This document shows, in pieces, positions 25,918 through 35,314 of a stretch of DNA of 64,000 nucleotides. The stretch lies in assembly GCF_000154785.2 (NCBI RefSeq), contig NC_015730.1, positions 930,001 to 994,000 on the forward strand, written 5' to 3'. The notes under the pieces were generated by a model. That model was not told the DNA's origin. It saw only the letters and a program-made list of their open reading frames with translations, and ran no database searches. The position numbers and the translations under genes were made by a program. Origin of the DNA: Roseobacter litoralis Och 149. GTDB taxonomy: Bacteria; Pseudomonadota; Alphaproteobacteria; Rhodobacterales; Rhodobacteraceae. Numbering within the stretch: the first letter of the stretch is position 1; each line of letters starts with the position of its first letter.

Positions 25918-26943
25918 TTACTCGATGTCGACGCCGACAACTTTGCCTACGCTGTCGTTCCAGCGTGCGGGCCAGTCACCCCCTGCGCGCTCCGCCCACT
26001 CGGGCAATACTTCGGATGTGAGGATGTCACGGGCGCGTGTGAAATCTTCGTCGCTGACCTCCACAAGCGTCATGGAGCGGGCATCGCCTGACGGGCACGC
26101 GCCGTTGCCCGTCAGACATGCAATGTCATTGACAAGTGCATCTTGGGCGCTGGCCCATGCGAGGTCTTCAAAGCCGGTCTTGATCTGATCGGTGAGAAGC
26201 GTCTGGTTCTCCGCGGACATGCCGTTCCACTTGTCGAGGTTGATCGCCGTCACAACAGGGTCCCAGCCCCCCAGCGGGATCGGCAGCAGGTGAGAGGAGA
26301 CTTCCCACCAACCAGCGGAATAGCCCGAACCAGCACCGGTCACAGCACAATCAACCACACCTTTTTGTAAAGCACCCGGCACTTCGGAGAAGGACACGTT
26401 CACGCCCTCAGCGCCCAACGCTTCGAGCAGCTTGGCGGTCATGCGGCCAGAGGCACGAACTTTGAGCCCTTCCAGATCGGCAAGGCTTGCGATCTCGGCG
26501 TTACAGAAAACAACCTGTGGCGGGTAGGGTGCGATGGCCAGAACGTGGCTGTTGAAACGGTCGCGGTAGATATCGGACACCATGGGGCGCGCAGCGTCGA
26601 CCATGGCGCGGGCTTCATCGGCGGTGAGCGCGATCAGTGGCACATCAAGGCCTTCCAGCTCTGGCGCGTCAGAGACAGCGTAATCGGCCACAGTCATGGC
26701 AACGTCATAAACGCCCTGGCCCAAGAGAGGATAAATATCGCCCAGACCGAGGCTCATCTGGTTGTGGGTGGTCAACTCGACTTTGAAATCACCCGCTGCT
26801 GGCAAAGTCGTGCTCCAGAACGGGGCTTCATAGCTGTTGTGCAGCGGCAGGCTGGACCAGCTGCCGACAACGGACAGGTTCTCGGCAAATGCGGGTGCGG
26901 CCAGAGCCGTGGTTGCGGCCAGAATTGTGAGTGTCTTTTTCAT
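25918..26943 (-). CDS. dctP: TRAP transporter solute-binding protein (DctP type)
   Basis: The 341-residue protein starts with a signal peptide (KKTLTILAATTALAAPAFA). It shows DctP-family features, including the carboxylate-binding arginine in LKVRASGRMTAKLLEALGAE and the GALQKGVVDCAVTGAGSGY segment. It acts in the periplasm, delivering ligand to DctQM. GTGGAGATAAC precedes the ATG. It is the third gene of the operon after LysR and the D-glutamate-cyclase-like gene. Confidence 0.93.
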   Translation of the reverse strand: MKKTLTILAATTALAAPAFAENLSVVGSWSSLPLHNSYEAPFWSTTLPAAGDFKVELTTHNQMSLGLGDIYPLLGQGVYDVAMTVADYAVSDAPELEGLDVPLIALTADEARAMVDAARPMVSDIYRDRFNSHVLAIAPYPPQVVFCNAEIASLADLEGLKVRASGRMTAKLLEALGAEGVNVSFSEVPGALQKGVVDCAVTGAGSGYSAGWWEVSSHLLPIPLGGWDPVVTAINLDKWNGMSAENQTLLTDQIKTGFEDLAWASAQDALVNDIACLTGNGACPSGDARSMTLVEVSDEDFTRARDILTSEVLPEWAERAGGDWPARWNDSVGKVVGVDIE

Positions 26944-26968
26944 ATTGTTATCTCCACGTTGTGTTGGT

Positions 26969-27793
26969 TCAGTTTCTTGTCAGGATTGTTGTTTCAGCGT
27001 CCTCCGCCACATCAGCGATCAGCATGTGACCGGGCGAATGTGTGATGCAGATCGGCAGACCCGCATCCAAAAGGACGTTTTGCGGCGTCACGCCGCAGGC
27101 CCAATAGACGGGGACTTCGCCAGCTTTGATTTCGACCGCATCACCCCAATCAGGGCGGGCCAGATCGGGGATGCCAATCTGGGCAGGATCGCCCACTGCA
27201 ATCGGTGCTCCATGCGCTTGGGGAAAGCGGCGGCTGATCTCGCGGGCCTGGTCGACCTGCGCTTGCGGTATCGGGCGCATTGTCACGACCATATGGCCGC
27301 CGAACCGCCCCGCAGGAACAAGGTCGATGTTGGACCGGAACATGGGAACGTTCAGGCCCTTCTCCACATGACGCACCGGAATGCCAGTGCGCAGCAGTGC
27401 ATTTTCAAATGTAAACGAGCATCCCAGCGCAACAGTGACAAGGTCGTCAGTCCAAACATCACTGATGTCCGTCACTTCGTCGCTCAGCGTACCATTGCGA
27501 AACACACGGTACTTCGAGACATCCGTGCGGATATCAATGTCATGGCCCAGAGTCGGCAAGGTTGGATCACTGCTATCGCCCACGCCCACGATGGGGCATG
27601 GCTTGGGGTTGCGCTGGCAGAACCGCAGGAAATCCAACGCGTATTTCTCGGGTAAAATTGCAAGGTTGCATTGCAGCTTTCCCACAGCAAGCCCCGCCGT
27701 GTGCCCTTTATATGACCCGCTGCGAATGGCCGATCTGACTTCGCTTGCAGAACAGGCAACGAGGTCGGAATGTGAAACTGATCTTTGCACCAT
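26969..27793 (-). CDS. D-glutamate cyclase-like hydro-lyase (DUF1445)
   Basis: The 274-residue protein matches the DUF1445/putative hydro-lyase family: GYKGHTAGLAVGKLQCNLAI-like N-terminus, FCQRNPKPCPIVGVGD, FTFENALLRTGIPVRHVE and MVVTMRPIPQAQV, ending VYWACGVTPQN and SPGHMLIAD. Mammalian relatives convert D-glutamate to 5-oxo-D-proline. It sits directly upstream of the dctP-dctQ-dctM-pxpA genes. PxpA is part of the ATP-dependent 5-oxoprolinase, so the operon probably handled 5-oxoproline or D-glutamate. The loss of pxpA breaks that chain. Confidence 0.88.
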   Translation of the reverse strand: MVQRSVSHSDLVACSASEVRSAIRSGSYKGHTAGLAVGKLQCNLAILPEKYALDFLRFCQRNPKPCPIVGVGDSSDPTLPTLGHDIDIRTDVSKYRVFRNGTLSDEVTDISDVWTDDLVTVALGCSFTFENALLRTGIPVRHVEKGLNVPMFRSNIDLVPAGRFGGHMVVTMRPIPQAQVDQAREISRRFPQAHGAPIAVGDPAQIGIPDLARPDWGDAVEIKAGEVPVYWACGVTPQNVLLDAGLPICITHSPGHMLIADVAEDAETTILTRN

Positions 27794-27884
27794 GCGAAAC
27801 TCCCCCGCTGTGCGAAGAGCATCACACGGTCGTTTCGTTCAATCAAATTATCAATTTATATCACTCTTGATAGATTTAGTGAAT

Positions 27885-28763
27885 TCATTTCGGTTGGGTC
27901 CGATCCCATGTGTCTGCAACACTGCACGCAATTTGTGCGCTATTTTCAACGAGAAAGCTGCGTGGCTCTGACAGATATGACGCGGTGAACGACAGGGACT
28001 GCTGGCGAAATCCCGGATTAAATTCGACGATTTGCCCTGCCTCAAGAAAATCATTGGCCAAGGCCCTTGGATAGGGGCCAACGGCGATTCCCGCTGCAAT
28101 CATCTTCAAACTGGCCGACAATGACGCTGACGCATAAACGCGCATCTTTGGCCCAATCCGCCGCGAGAGTTCGGACATCAGTTCGCGGTAAGGTCGGGTC
28201 TTGCTTGAATAGGAAATGACCGGAATTTTGGTCAGGTCGGTCTGCGGGTTTGTGGTCGAGCGGTACCAGTGCAAATCAAATGAAGGCAGGGTAACGTTTT
28301 CAACAGAAAACTCCGACACTGGCCCCATCAACAGCGCAAGATCGAGTTTTCTTTCAAGAAGTTCAGCGCGCAAGTTCAGGGAAATGTCGACTGTAAGATC
28401 AACGTTTACACGCGGATATTGCTCACTGAAAGCTTTGAGGAAATCTGGCAACCAAGCCTGTGCAATGGTCTCGGAAGCACCAACGCGAAATAGGCCTTCT
28501 GCCTCGGACGGGTTGGCAACGCGTTGCTTGATCTCTTCTTCGACAAACAACATCTGCTCGGCGTAAGAGAGCAAGAGCGTGCCGTGCTTTGTCAGGACAA
28601 GGTCACCCCGACCACGTTCAAAGAGGGGCACCCGCAGTTCTTGCTCCAGATTTGCAATTCTTGTCGAGACAGCGGGCTGCGATAGGTTCAGCCGATCTGC
28701 CGCCTTGCGAAAGCCTCCCAACCGCGCCACCCAGAGGAATGTCTTGATCTGATCAAATGTCAT
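27885..28763 (-). CDS. LysR-family regulator
   Basis: The 292-residue protein has a LysR helix-turn-helix (MTFDQIKTFLWVARLGGFRKAADRLNLSQPAVSTRI in outline, residues 1-36) and a type-2 periplasmic-binding-like effector domain (about 90-290). It is transcribed in the same direction as, and 91 bases upstream of, the D-glutamate-cyclase-like gene. It is therefore the probable regulator of that TRAP operon. Some members in this arrangement are read together with their targets. Confidence 0.9.
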   Translation of the reverse strand: MTFDQIKTFLWVARLGGFRKAADRLNLSQPAVSTRIANLEQELRVPLFERGRGDLVLTKHGTLLLSYAEQMLFVEEEIKQRVANPSEAEGLFRVGASETIAQAWLPDFLKAFSEQYPRVNVDLTVDISLNLRAELLERKLDLALLMGPVSEFSVENVTLPSFDLHWYRSTTNPQTDLTKIPVISYSSKTRPYRELMSELSRRIGPKMRVYASASLSASLKMIAAGIAVGPYPRALANDFLEAGQIVEFNPGFRQQSLSFTASYLSEPRSFLVENSAQIACSVADTWDRTQPK

Positions 28764-29068
28764 AGATCATCCATAAATTATGTCAGTCCGGCCGCATATC
28801 TATAAATTTAACAGCAAAGCCAGACGCATCGGACATGAAAACGGAGGGTCAGCATCTTAGACCTCGGAAATGTTGTCCCGATCATACTGGCGGAAAGCGG
28901 ACGTTGGCCATGATATCAGTACGGTCGACTTCGTCCCGATTGCCGCCCCAGGGCTGCGCATCGACCTCGCTGGAGCAGCGAACTACTGGATTGGTGAGGC
29001 TGCACTGCAGCGGCGTTCGACGAGATGAATGGCGGGAATGGGCTGCCCATGTAGGCGACCCAACTGCA
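28764..29068. other. Gene-free stretch
   Basis: About 305 bases with no supported gene. It includes the promoter of the LysR gene and the downstream flank of the broken integrase. Confidence 0.3.
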
Positions 29069-29700
29069 TTAAATTTCAATGGCTTCAGCAATCGCTAAGG
29101 CATCCTCGAGTTCAACGCCGAGATATCGAACTGTGCTGTCCATCTTGGTATGTCCTAGTAAAAGCTGGACCGCGCGCAGGTTGCCCGTCTTCTTATAGAT
29201 TTGCGTGACCTTGGTCCTTCTCATCGAATGCGTGCCATAGGCAGTTGCCGCGAGGCCGATCGAGGTAACCCGGTCACGGACAATCCGGGCGTATTGGCGC
29301 GTTAATATGTGCAGGCGCTCATGGAAGCGGCCAGGCCAAAGATATTCAGAGCCGACCATGAGTTCGTCTTTCATCCACTTCTCGACTGAGGCTCGAGTGC
29401 CTTCCGATATCTCAAAGCGCACAGGTTGCTGCTTTTTGCTTTGCAGTACCGATGCTCGTTCTTTGATCTGTCGGGACGCCATTACGTCGACCACTTCATC
29501 TCCACCAGATCGCAACCGCGCAATTTGCTGTCGATTGCCATGTTGAAGAGAGCGAGGTCTCGATGGTTCTCAGCCAACTCAAGGCGAACTCGGATCGCCC
29601 AAACGTTCTTTGGTTTCAATGGTCGCCCTTGGCCGAAGATGCAGCCTTTGCTCCATGCCGGACGAAGTGCGCGAATGGCTGGTAGGTTTGGTGTTTCCAT
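29069..29700 (-). pseudogene. Tyrosine recombinase (integrase) with a one-base frameshift
   Basis: Two overlapping minus-strand frames make one protein of about 210 residues. The first starts METPNLPAIRALRPAW and ends DLALFNMAIDSKLRGCDLVEMK. The second continues VVDVMASRQIKERASVLQ, then GTHSMRRTKVTQIYKKTGN, LRAVQLLLGHTKMDSTVRYLG with the HxxR, H and final Tyr of tyrosine recombinases. Loss of one G near 29498 (AAGGTGGTC to AAGTGGTC) explains the break. Short integrases of this type are common in Rhodobacterales; the catalytic residues themselves are intact. Confidence 0.8.
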
Positions 29701-29924
29701 GACGGATCCTCCGATCCGCCATACTCTCCCACAACGACAACCCGACGTTGACAGCTCACCATATCATGAGATGCTGCGGTGCATCCGAGGTCCGCTAAGA
29801 GCTGATTTTGTTGAAGAAGTCGCCGTGATTTGGGGGGTTGGCCGCCTCGCGGCGTTGGTCCCGGGCTTATTGTTCCGCCCGTTGTACTGGGCGGCTTGTT
29901 GTTCTGTCGTTTTGGTGGTTCAGA

Positions 29925-30610
29925 TCATATCGCGATCCTTGTTTCGACGGTCTTGGGCCTTAGTTTTGCAAGTTTTCGGAGGTTCTGGGCGATTGCTGCG
30001 AGTGTAAATTCGTCCTGTACACCGCAGGGGCCTCGAAGCCGGAGCCGCCCCAGGCCGAGAATGCGTTTGAGGTGGGCGAAGAGCATCTCGACCTTTTTGC
30101 GTTTGGCCTGGGCTTTGGGGTTGAAGGGAGACTTGGCAGCCAGTCGGGCAAAGTCACGCGCGTCCTCATGTTCCTCACGACCGATAAAGCGCGTATTTGT
30201 GTTTGGACAGCATTTTGGTTTTGAGGGGCACGCATCGCATATAGCTTTGGTGGCGCGGTATCTGCGCCGCCCGGTTCTTGGCTCTTTCCTGCGCGGGTCA
30301 GAATAGTTCCGGCGGGACTGCAACAGGTGCTGGCCTTCAGGGCAGGAATAGCGGTCGTTGTCTTCGTCCCACTCGAAGTCGGAGCGAGAGAATGTGCCAT
30401 CCTTGCGCTCCGACTTGTCCCCTCTCATGCATGTAAACATGCACTGCCGGGCAATGGGCCAGAGGGATAAACGGAATGATGCCACGCTTCTTTGTCAGCC
30501 ACGCGAGGTTCTCCGCCGATCCATAGGCAGTATCCGCGACAGGTCCAGTCTGAAGTCCACTGACGTCGGTATCACTGAATGGCCGCTTCCGCGACTTCGG
30601 CTGCATCGCA
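29925..30610 (-). pseudogene. IS1182-type transposase, C-terminal part, split by a palindromic element
   Basis: Read from about 30610 downwards: VADTAYGSAENLAWLTKKRG, IIPFIPLA, [37-bp element], DKSERKDGTFSRSDFEWDED, a cysteine cluster (ICDACPSKPKCCP), and the C-terminal RKKVEMLFAHLKRILGLGR, AAIAQNLRKLAKL. The two halves are in different frames, but deleting 30420-30456 joins LA to DKS on codon boundaries. The N-terminal two thirds of the transposase are absent. Confidence 0.8.
30420..30456 (-). repeat. 37-bp palindromic element, copy E (variant stem)
   Basis: On the minus strand it starts CATTGCCCGGCAG and ends GAGAGGG like the other copies. Its stem is different: TGCATGT pairs with ACATGCA around a TT loop. 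It interrupts an IS1182-type transposase gene exactly between two codons. Confidence 0.85.
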
Positions 30611-30680
30611 GCATAAGATCTGCTGCAACTGCGAAGAAATGCTGCGTGAGCAGTAGCTGCACCTGCACAAGTCCGCTGTG

Positions 30681-32382
30681 CGGAGAGGCTGTGTGAAAAC
30701 TCCCCCATTTTGACCGGACTGATGGTATAATTTTCGTATTCGATACGGAGGTTGTTGATGACGCAATTTATCGAGGGTCTGGACCGGCAGCAGAGGATGT
30801 TGCTGCCCGAATGTCTGGACGATTATGTTGATGAGAACAGTCCTGTCCGCGCCATTGATGCCTTTATAGACCTGCTTGATCTTGCGGTGCTGGGCTTCAA
30901 TGCGATGCCAGCGGCAACTGGACGGCCTGGCTATCATCCTGGCTTGTTGCTTCGGATTTATCTCTACGGGTATTTGAACCAGATCCAGTCATCGCGTCGC
31001 CTGGAGCGCGAGTGCGGTCGCAATCTGGAACTTGTCTGGCTGACGGGTCGGTTGAAGCCGGACTTCAAGACGATTGCAGACTTTCGGAAAGATAACGGCC
31101 CCGCGATCCGCAAGGTGTGCCAGCAGTTTGTCGCGCTCTGCCGCAACATGAACCTGCTCGATGGGGATGTGGTTGCCATTGACGGTAGTCGGTTCAAGGC
31201 GCTGAACTCCAAGGCCAAGAATTACACGCGCGGTAAGCTGCGCCAGAAGTTGGGTGAGATTGACAAGGCAATCGAGCGCTATTTGGGTGAGTTGGATCGC
31301 GCCGACGAAGTGTTTGAACAGACCGGCACGGTGCTGCCAGAGGCCCGCATGGAGCGCACTCTACGCAAGCTGGAGCATCTGCAAAAGGAGGCGGTGCGCT
31401 ACAGATCAATCGAGCAGCGCATGGATGAGACCGGCGAAACCCGAGTCTCACTTAGTGATCCTGATGCCCGATCCATGGCAACAACGGCCCGGATGCCCCG
31501 CATTGTCGGTTACAATGTTCAAACGGTCGTCGAAGCCAATCACCACCTGATCGTTGCGCATCAAGTAACAATGCTTGGGTTCGACCGGGATGCCTTGTCG
31601 ATGATGGCCGCGGCAGCAAACGATGTCATGACGACAGATCAGCTCACAGCAATCGCGGATAAAGGTTATTACAAGAGCGAGGAAATTGTTGCCAGCGAAG
31701 AGGCTGGTATCTCGGTTGTCGTTCCCAAACCAATGACATCGAACGCCGCTGCGCGCGGTCAGTTTGACAAGGCTGACTTCACATATGACAGCGACAAGGA
31801 TGTCTATGTCTGCCCGGCAGGCAAGCAGCTGACCTACAGATTTACCGGCCAGCAAGACGGCAAAGCTATCAGATCATATTGGTCGGGAGCCTGCGCCGAT
31901 TGCGTCATCAAGGACAAATGCACGGCCAGCAAGGAACGGCGCGTGCGTCGATGGGAGAAAGAGGATGTGCTTGAGCGGGTGCAAGAAAGGTTGGACGCAG
32001 ACCCAGCCCAACTGGCCGTCCGCAGCATGACCGTCGAGCATCCTTACGGCACGATCAAATCTTGGATGGGGGCGACACACTTCAAGATGAGACGGTTGAA
32101 AAATGTCGCCACCGAGATGTCGCTGCATGTGCTCGCCTACAACATGACCCGCGTCATGAACTTGATGGGCATCCCGGCAATGATCGCGGCGATGAAGGCG
32201 TAAGGGGTATCGTTCGGCTTGAAATTAGCCTCGAGAACGCCGGGGTGAGCCGGAGATTGCCTCAGCCGCCTTCTCAACCCATCTAAGTAGTGGAAATGAC
32301 GATGCCGAGCCAAAATGCCCAAAAAAACACCGAACGCTCACGCCGACACCACAATCAACAGAGTTTCCACACAGCCTCTCCG
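30681..32382 (+). mobile_element. Intact IS1182-family element
   Basis: Inverted repeats CGGAGAGGCTGTGTGAAAAC (30681-30700, then TC) and the complement of CGGAGAGGCTGTGTGGAAAC (ending at 32382) bound one intact transposase. No palindromic element interrupts it, in contrast to the two other IS1182-type genes nearby. Confidence 0.85.
30758..32203 (+). CDS. IS1182-family transposase
   Basis: The 481-residue protein starts at the ATG at 30758 with GGAGG about eight bases upstream. It has the DUF772 N-terminal domain (RPGYHPGLLLRIYLYGYLN, IADFRKDNGPAIR) and a DDE_Tnp_1-type core: DGSRFKALNSKAKNYT, SDPDARSMATT, ADKGYYKSEEIV and TVEHPYGTIKSWMGATHF. A zinc-like cysteine group (CPAGKQL, CADC, CTASKERRVRRWE) lies between. 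It is complete and potentially active. Confidence 0.93.
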   Translation: MTQFIEGLDRQQRMLLPECLDDYVDENSPVRAIDAFIDLLDLAVLGFNAMPAATGRPGYHPGLLLRIYLYGYLNQIQSSRRLERECGRNLELVWLTGRLKPDFKTIADFRKDNGPAIRKVCQQFVALCRNMNLLDGDVVAIDGSRFKALNSKAKNYTRGKLRQKLGEIDKAIERYLGELDRADEVFEQTGTVLPEARMERTLRKLEHLQKEAVRYRSIEQRMDETGETRVSLSDPDARSMATTARMPRIVGYNVQTVVEANHHLIVAHQVTMLGFDRDALSMMAAAANDVMTTDQLTAIADKGYYKSEEIVASEEAGISVVVPKPMTSNAAARGQFDKADFTYDSDKDVYVCPAGKQLTYRFTGQQDGKAIRSYWSGACADCVIKDKCTASKERRVRRWEKEDVLERVQERLDADPAQLAVRSMTVEHPYGTIKSWMGATHFKMRRLKNVATEMSLHVLAYNMTRVMNLMGIPAMIAAMKA

Positions 32383-32722
32383 CGTTGTGTGAGTTCGGCC
32401 CGCATCAAGTTTTGCTTTTGCGGCGAATGTCGGCATTACGGGCTGCGACTGCAGCATCTTGACCAGTCGTTCAAGGTCCGCAATGGGCCGTCCTTGTCGC
32501 CAACCGAAGCCAATATTGAACAGATGCCGCGCCTCATCAGATGACCGCTCCCGGCTGAGGGTGTGTGGAAACTCGCTTGGTTTCTCGACGATGAGGACGT
32601 TTCAACCGATTTTGTGGAGGTATCCTGATTTTGGGCCACTTTTGCGCCTTTTGCTCCGGAGAGGGCTGAATCTGCGCACTTGTGACGTTTGCTGCGATAC
32701 GATTTGAGCTGAGCGCCGCCCA

Positions 32723-34221
32723 TCAGGCCGGAATGGCGGCCAGAAGCCCACGTACACCGATTAGGTTAATCATGCGCTTGATGTTGTAGGCGAGGACATG
32801 GAATGCCATCTCGGTGCGGACATTCTTGAGCGTGCGCATCCGGAAGTGCGCCGCCCCCATCCACGCTTTGATCGTGCCGAATGGGTGCTCGACCGTTGAG
32901 CGACGCAGTTTCATCAATGTGGGTTCGCTGCTCATGCGGTCGCGCATCTCGTCGACCAGATGTTCGTGTTCCCAACGTGTGATCCGGCGCTCTTTTCCGG
33001 TGGTGCAGCGCGCCTTGACCGGGCAGGTCTGACAGACGTTGGTCCAGTAGCGTCGCACGATCAAGCCGCCTTCTTCGGTCGTATAGCGGTAAGTCAGCGT
33101 CTCACCTGCCGGGCATCGGTAAAGATCCGCATCCGCGTCATAGGCAAAGTCGGCCTTCACATACATGCCCTTCTTGCGATTGCCCGAAGTCTCGGGCCGG
33201 GGGAGGGTCGGGGTGATGCCATCCTCGTGACAGGCCAGGATTTCGCGGCCGCTGAAGTAGCCCTTGTCCACTGCCCGGCAGGGTATTGCGAAGCAATATC
33301 CCGAGAGGGAGCCACCGCGCTCATTTCGTCACGTCTGAGAGCGGCCTTTGCCGCCTTGGCTATCGGCGACAGTTGTTCACGGTCGTGCCCGGCATTGATG
33401 TCGTGCCCGGCATTGATCACGTCATGTGTGACAATCAGATGGGTCTCGGTATCCACCGCGGACTGGGCGTTGTAGCCAACAAAACCGCTGCCCTTGGCGC
33501 TGGTGGCCATGGAGCGGGCATCCGGATCCGTCAGGGATATCTGACTGTCCGGGCTTTCCCTGAGCGCCTGGCCGATGTCCACCAAGCGTTCGATCTCCTG
33601 CCGGATACGCGCGCAGCGTTGTGCCAGATTGGCGACCTTCTCGGCCCGGACCTCACCCTCTTCCTGACGGTCGATCCGGACCATTTCATCGAGGTAGCGC
33701 TCGATACTCGCAATCAGATGGGTGGTGCGGCTCGCGATCTTGCCCTTGGTAAAGTTCTTGTCTCGATTATTGTCCGCCTTGAATTTGGAGCCGTCGATGG
33801 CAACACAATCCCCCTTCAGCACCCCGATCCGGCGACAGAGTTCGACGAACTGTGCACAAGTTCGCCGAATGGCGGGACCGTTATCGCGGCGAAAATCAGC
33901 GAGTGTCTTGTGGTCCGGGACCAATCGCCGCGTCAGCCACATCACCTCAACATTGCGACCAGCCTCCCGCTCCAGCGCGCGGCTGGAGGGCACGCGGTTC
34001 AGATAGCCGTAGATAAACAGCTTAAGCAGGACAGATGGGTAATAGCCGGGCCGCCCTGTCCGCGCCGGCGCCGTCCACAGGAAACCGATCGCCTCAAGGT
34101 CGATCTCCTCCACAAAGAGGTCAATCACGCGAACCGCATTGTCCTCGTCGATCCAGTCTTCCAGCCGGTCCGGAAAAAGCGTCATCTGACTTCGATCTGC
34201 ACCTTCGATATATCCCGACAT
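32723..34221 (-). pseudogene. IS1182-family transposase split by a palindromic element
   Basis: From the ATG at 34221 (GGAGGCG upstream) the protein runs through GRPGYYPSVLLKLFIYGYLN, ADFRRDNGPAIR, DGSKFKADNNRDKNFT and SDPDARSMATSAKGSG to DEMSAVA. Then the 41-bp element shifts the frame. The other frame resumes DKGYFSGREILACHEDGI and ends with CPAGETL, CQTCPVKARC, TVEHPFGTIKAWMGAAHF. Removing the element gives SAVADKGYFSG. A tandem duplication also repeats INAGHD (near 33380-33420). Confidence 0.88.
33269..33309 (+). repeat. 41-bp palindromic element, copy B
   Basis: It begins CACTGCCCGGCA, has the stem GGG-TATTGC / GCAATA-T-CCC around a GAA loop, and ends GAGAGGG. It lies antisense to the transposase gene it interrupts. 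Excision on paper restores the reading frame (GCT|GAC), with no duplicated target bases. Confidence 0.9.
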
Positions 34222-34345
34222 GCACGCCTCCTATTCTTGACGAGAAGCATACAACATCCAGAGTTTTCACACACCCTCAGCCCAAACTACCACGATGCTG
34301 CATCATTCCACACGTTGTTAATGGATGGACGATTTCAAAAAAATA

Positions 34346-34360
34346 GTTGTACAATACAAC
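34346..34360 (+). promoter_or_regulatory. Inverted repeat overlapping the MarR-GNAT start region
   Basis: GTTGTA (34346-34351) and TACAAC (34355-34360) flank CAA and end one base before the ATG at 34362. A MarR-family protein encoded directly downstream makes this a likely autoregulatory operator. It would also mask the ribosome-binding region. Confidence 0.55.
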
Positions 34361-34361
34361 C

Positions 34362-35306
34362 ATGGATGAGAGAATCTTAGTTCCCCGCATAGACAAAATG
34401 CGCGCTGCAGCGCGACATATCGTACGTGAACTCGGCTTCATGCAACGTGGACTGGCGGGTACTGATCTGTCTCCTTCTGCGGTCCATGCAATTATCGAGC
34501 TAGGATACGGCACAGTGAAGAATGCCAGCGATCTTGGCGACCTTTTACATCTGGAAAAATCCAGTGTGAGCCGCCTGGTTCAAAAGCTGAAGAAGGACGG
34601 CCTCATTCAAGCTGGCCCTGATCCGAGTGATAAGCGGGCACGCGATTTGTCTTTGACGGAGGAGGGCAAACGTTTGCTCGGCGAAGTCGAAGCGTTTGGG
34701 AGGCTCCAACTTCGGTCTGCACTTGAAGATTTGCCGTCAGCGCAAATAGCAACGATTGAGACTGGCCTTGCCCTGTTTGCAAAATCGCTAAGCGGCGCAT
34801 GCGTATCTCCACCAAAAGTCGACATTTTTGAAGGCTACCGCTCGGGGGTCATATCATCCGTGGCGCATCTACATGCGACCTTTTATGCGCAGCATTGTGG
34901 ATTTGGCTCTGTTTTTGAGCGCAAAGTTGCAACGGAAATGTCAGAGTTCATGGGGCGGATCGACAATCCAGTAAACACGACGTTTTCCGCCTATTCTGGC
35001 GATAGGCTTCTTGGGTCTATCTCCCTTGATGGCGAGGATTTGACCGATGGTGCCAGCCACTTGCGGTGGTTCATTGTTAGCCCCATTGCGCATGGAATGG
35101 GCATCGGAAATATGCTTCTGCGCAAGGCTACTGCATTCGTCGACGATCACGGCTTTGATCGCACGCGGCTATGGACCTTCAAAGGACTGGACGCCGCGCG
35201 CCACCTTTACGAAAAACACGGGTTCACGCTCGCGCATCAGACCCCCGGCACGCAATGGGGCATGCAAGTGATTGAGCAGGAGTTTGTACGTGGACGCGGA
35301 GTATAG
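34362..35306 (+). CDS. MarR regulator fused to a GNAT acetyltransferase
   Basis: The 314-residue protein combines two domains. Residues about 10-145 are a MarR winged helix (LSPSAVHAIIELG, NASDLGDLLHLEKSSVSRLVQKLKKDGLI in outline, DKRARDLSLTEEGKRLL). Residues about 160-310 are a GNAT domain with the acetyl-CoA loop VSPIAHGMGIGNMLLRKA and the C-terminal LWTFKGLDAARHLYEKHGFTLAHQ. Such fusions are known in Actinobacteria and Proteobacteria but rarely characterised. An inverted repeat covers the region just upstream of the ATG. An EamA transporter follows nine bases after the stop, suggesting an export or resistance operon. Confidence 0.88.
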   Translation: MDERILVPRIDKMRAAARHIVRELGFMQRGLAGTDLSPSAVHAIIELGYGTVKNASDLGDLLHLEKSSVSRLVQKLKKDGLIQAGPDPSDKRARDLSLTEEGKRLLGEVEAFGRLQLRSALEDLPSAQIATIETGLALFAKSLSGACVSPPKVDIFEGYRSGVISSVAHLHATFYAQHCGFGSVFERKVATEMSEFMGRIDNPVNTTFSAYSGDRLLGSISLDGEDLTDGASHLRWFIVSPIAHGMGIGNMLLRKATAFVDDHGFDRTRLWTFKGLDAARHLYEKHGFTLAHQTPGTQWGMQVIEQEFVRGRGV

Positions 35307-35314
35307 CGACGCGT

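Larger units (their letters stand above)
32553..34282 (-). mobile_element. IS1182-family element, inactivated (copy 1 of an inverted pair)
   Basis: GGCTGAGGGTGTGTGGAAAC at 32553 and the complement of GGCTGAGGGTGTGTGAAAAC ending at 34282 are its inverted repeats. It differs from the intact element at 30681 but its transposase start is nearly identical to the truncated copy at 43948, which points the other way. Confidence 0.85.

Noticed and set aside
26837..27655. A 272-codon plus-strand frame
   Set aside because: It is antisense to the D-glutamate-cyclase-like gene and part of dctP.
33286..34380. A 364-codon open frame on the plus strand
   Set aside because: It is antisense to an IS1182 transposase; the same shadow appears opposite the truncated copy at 43943-44695.
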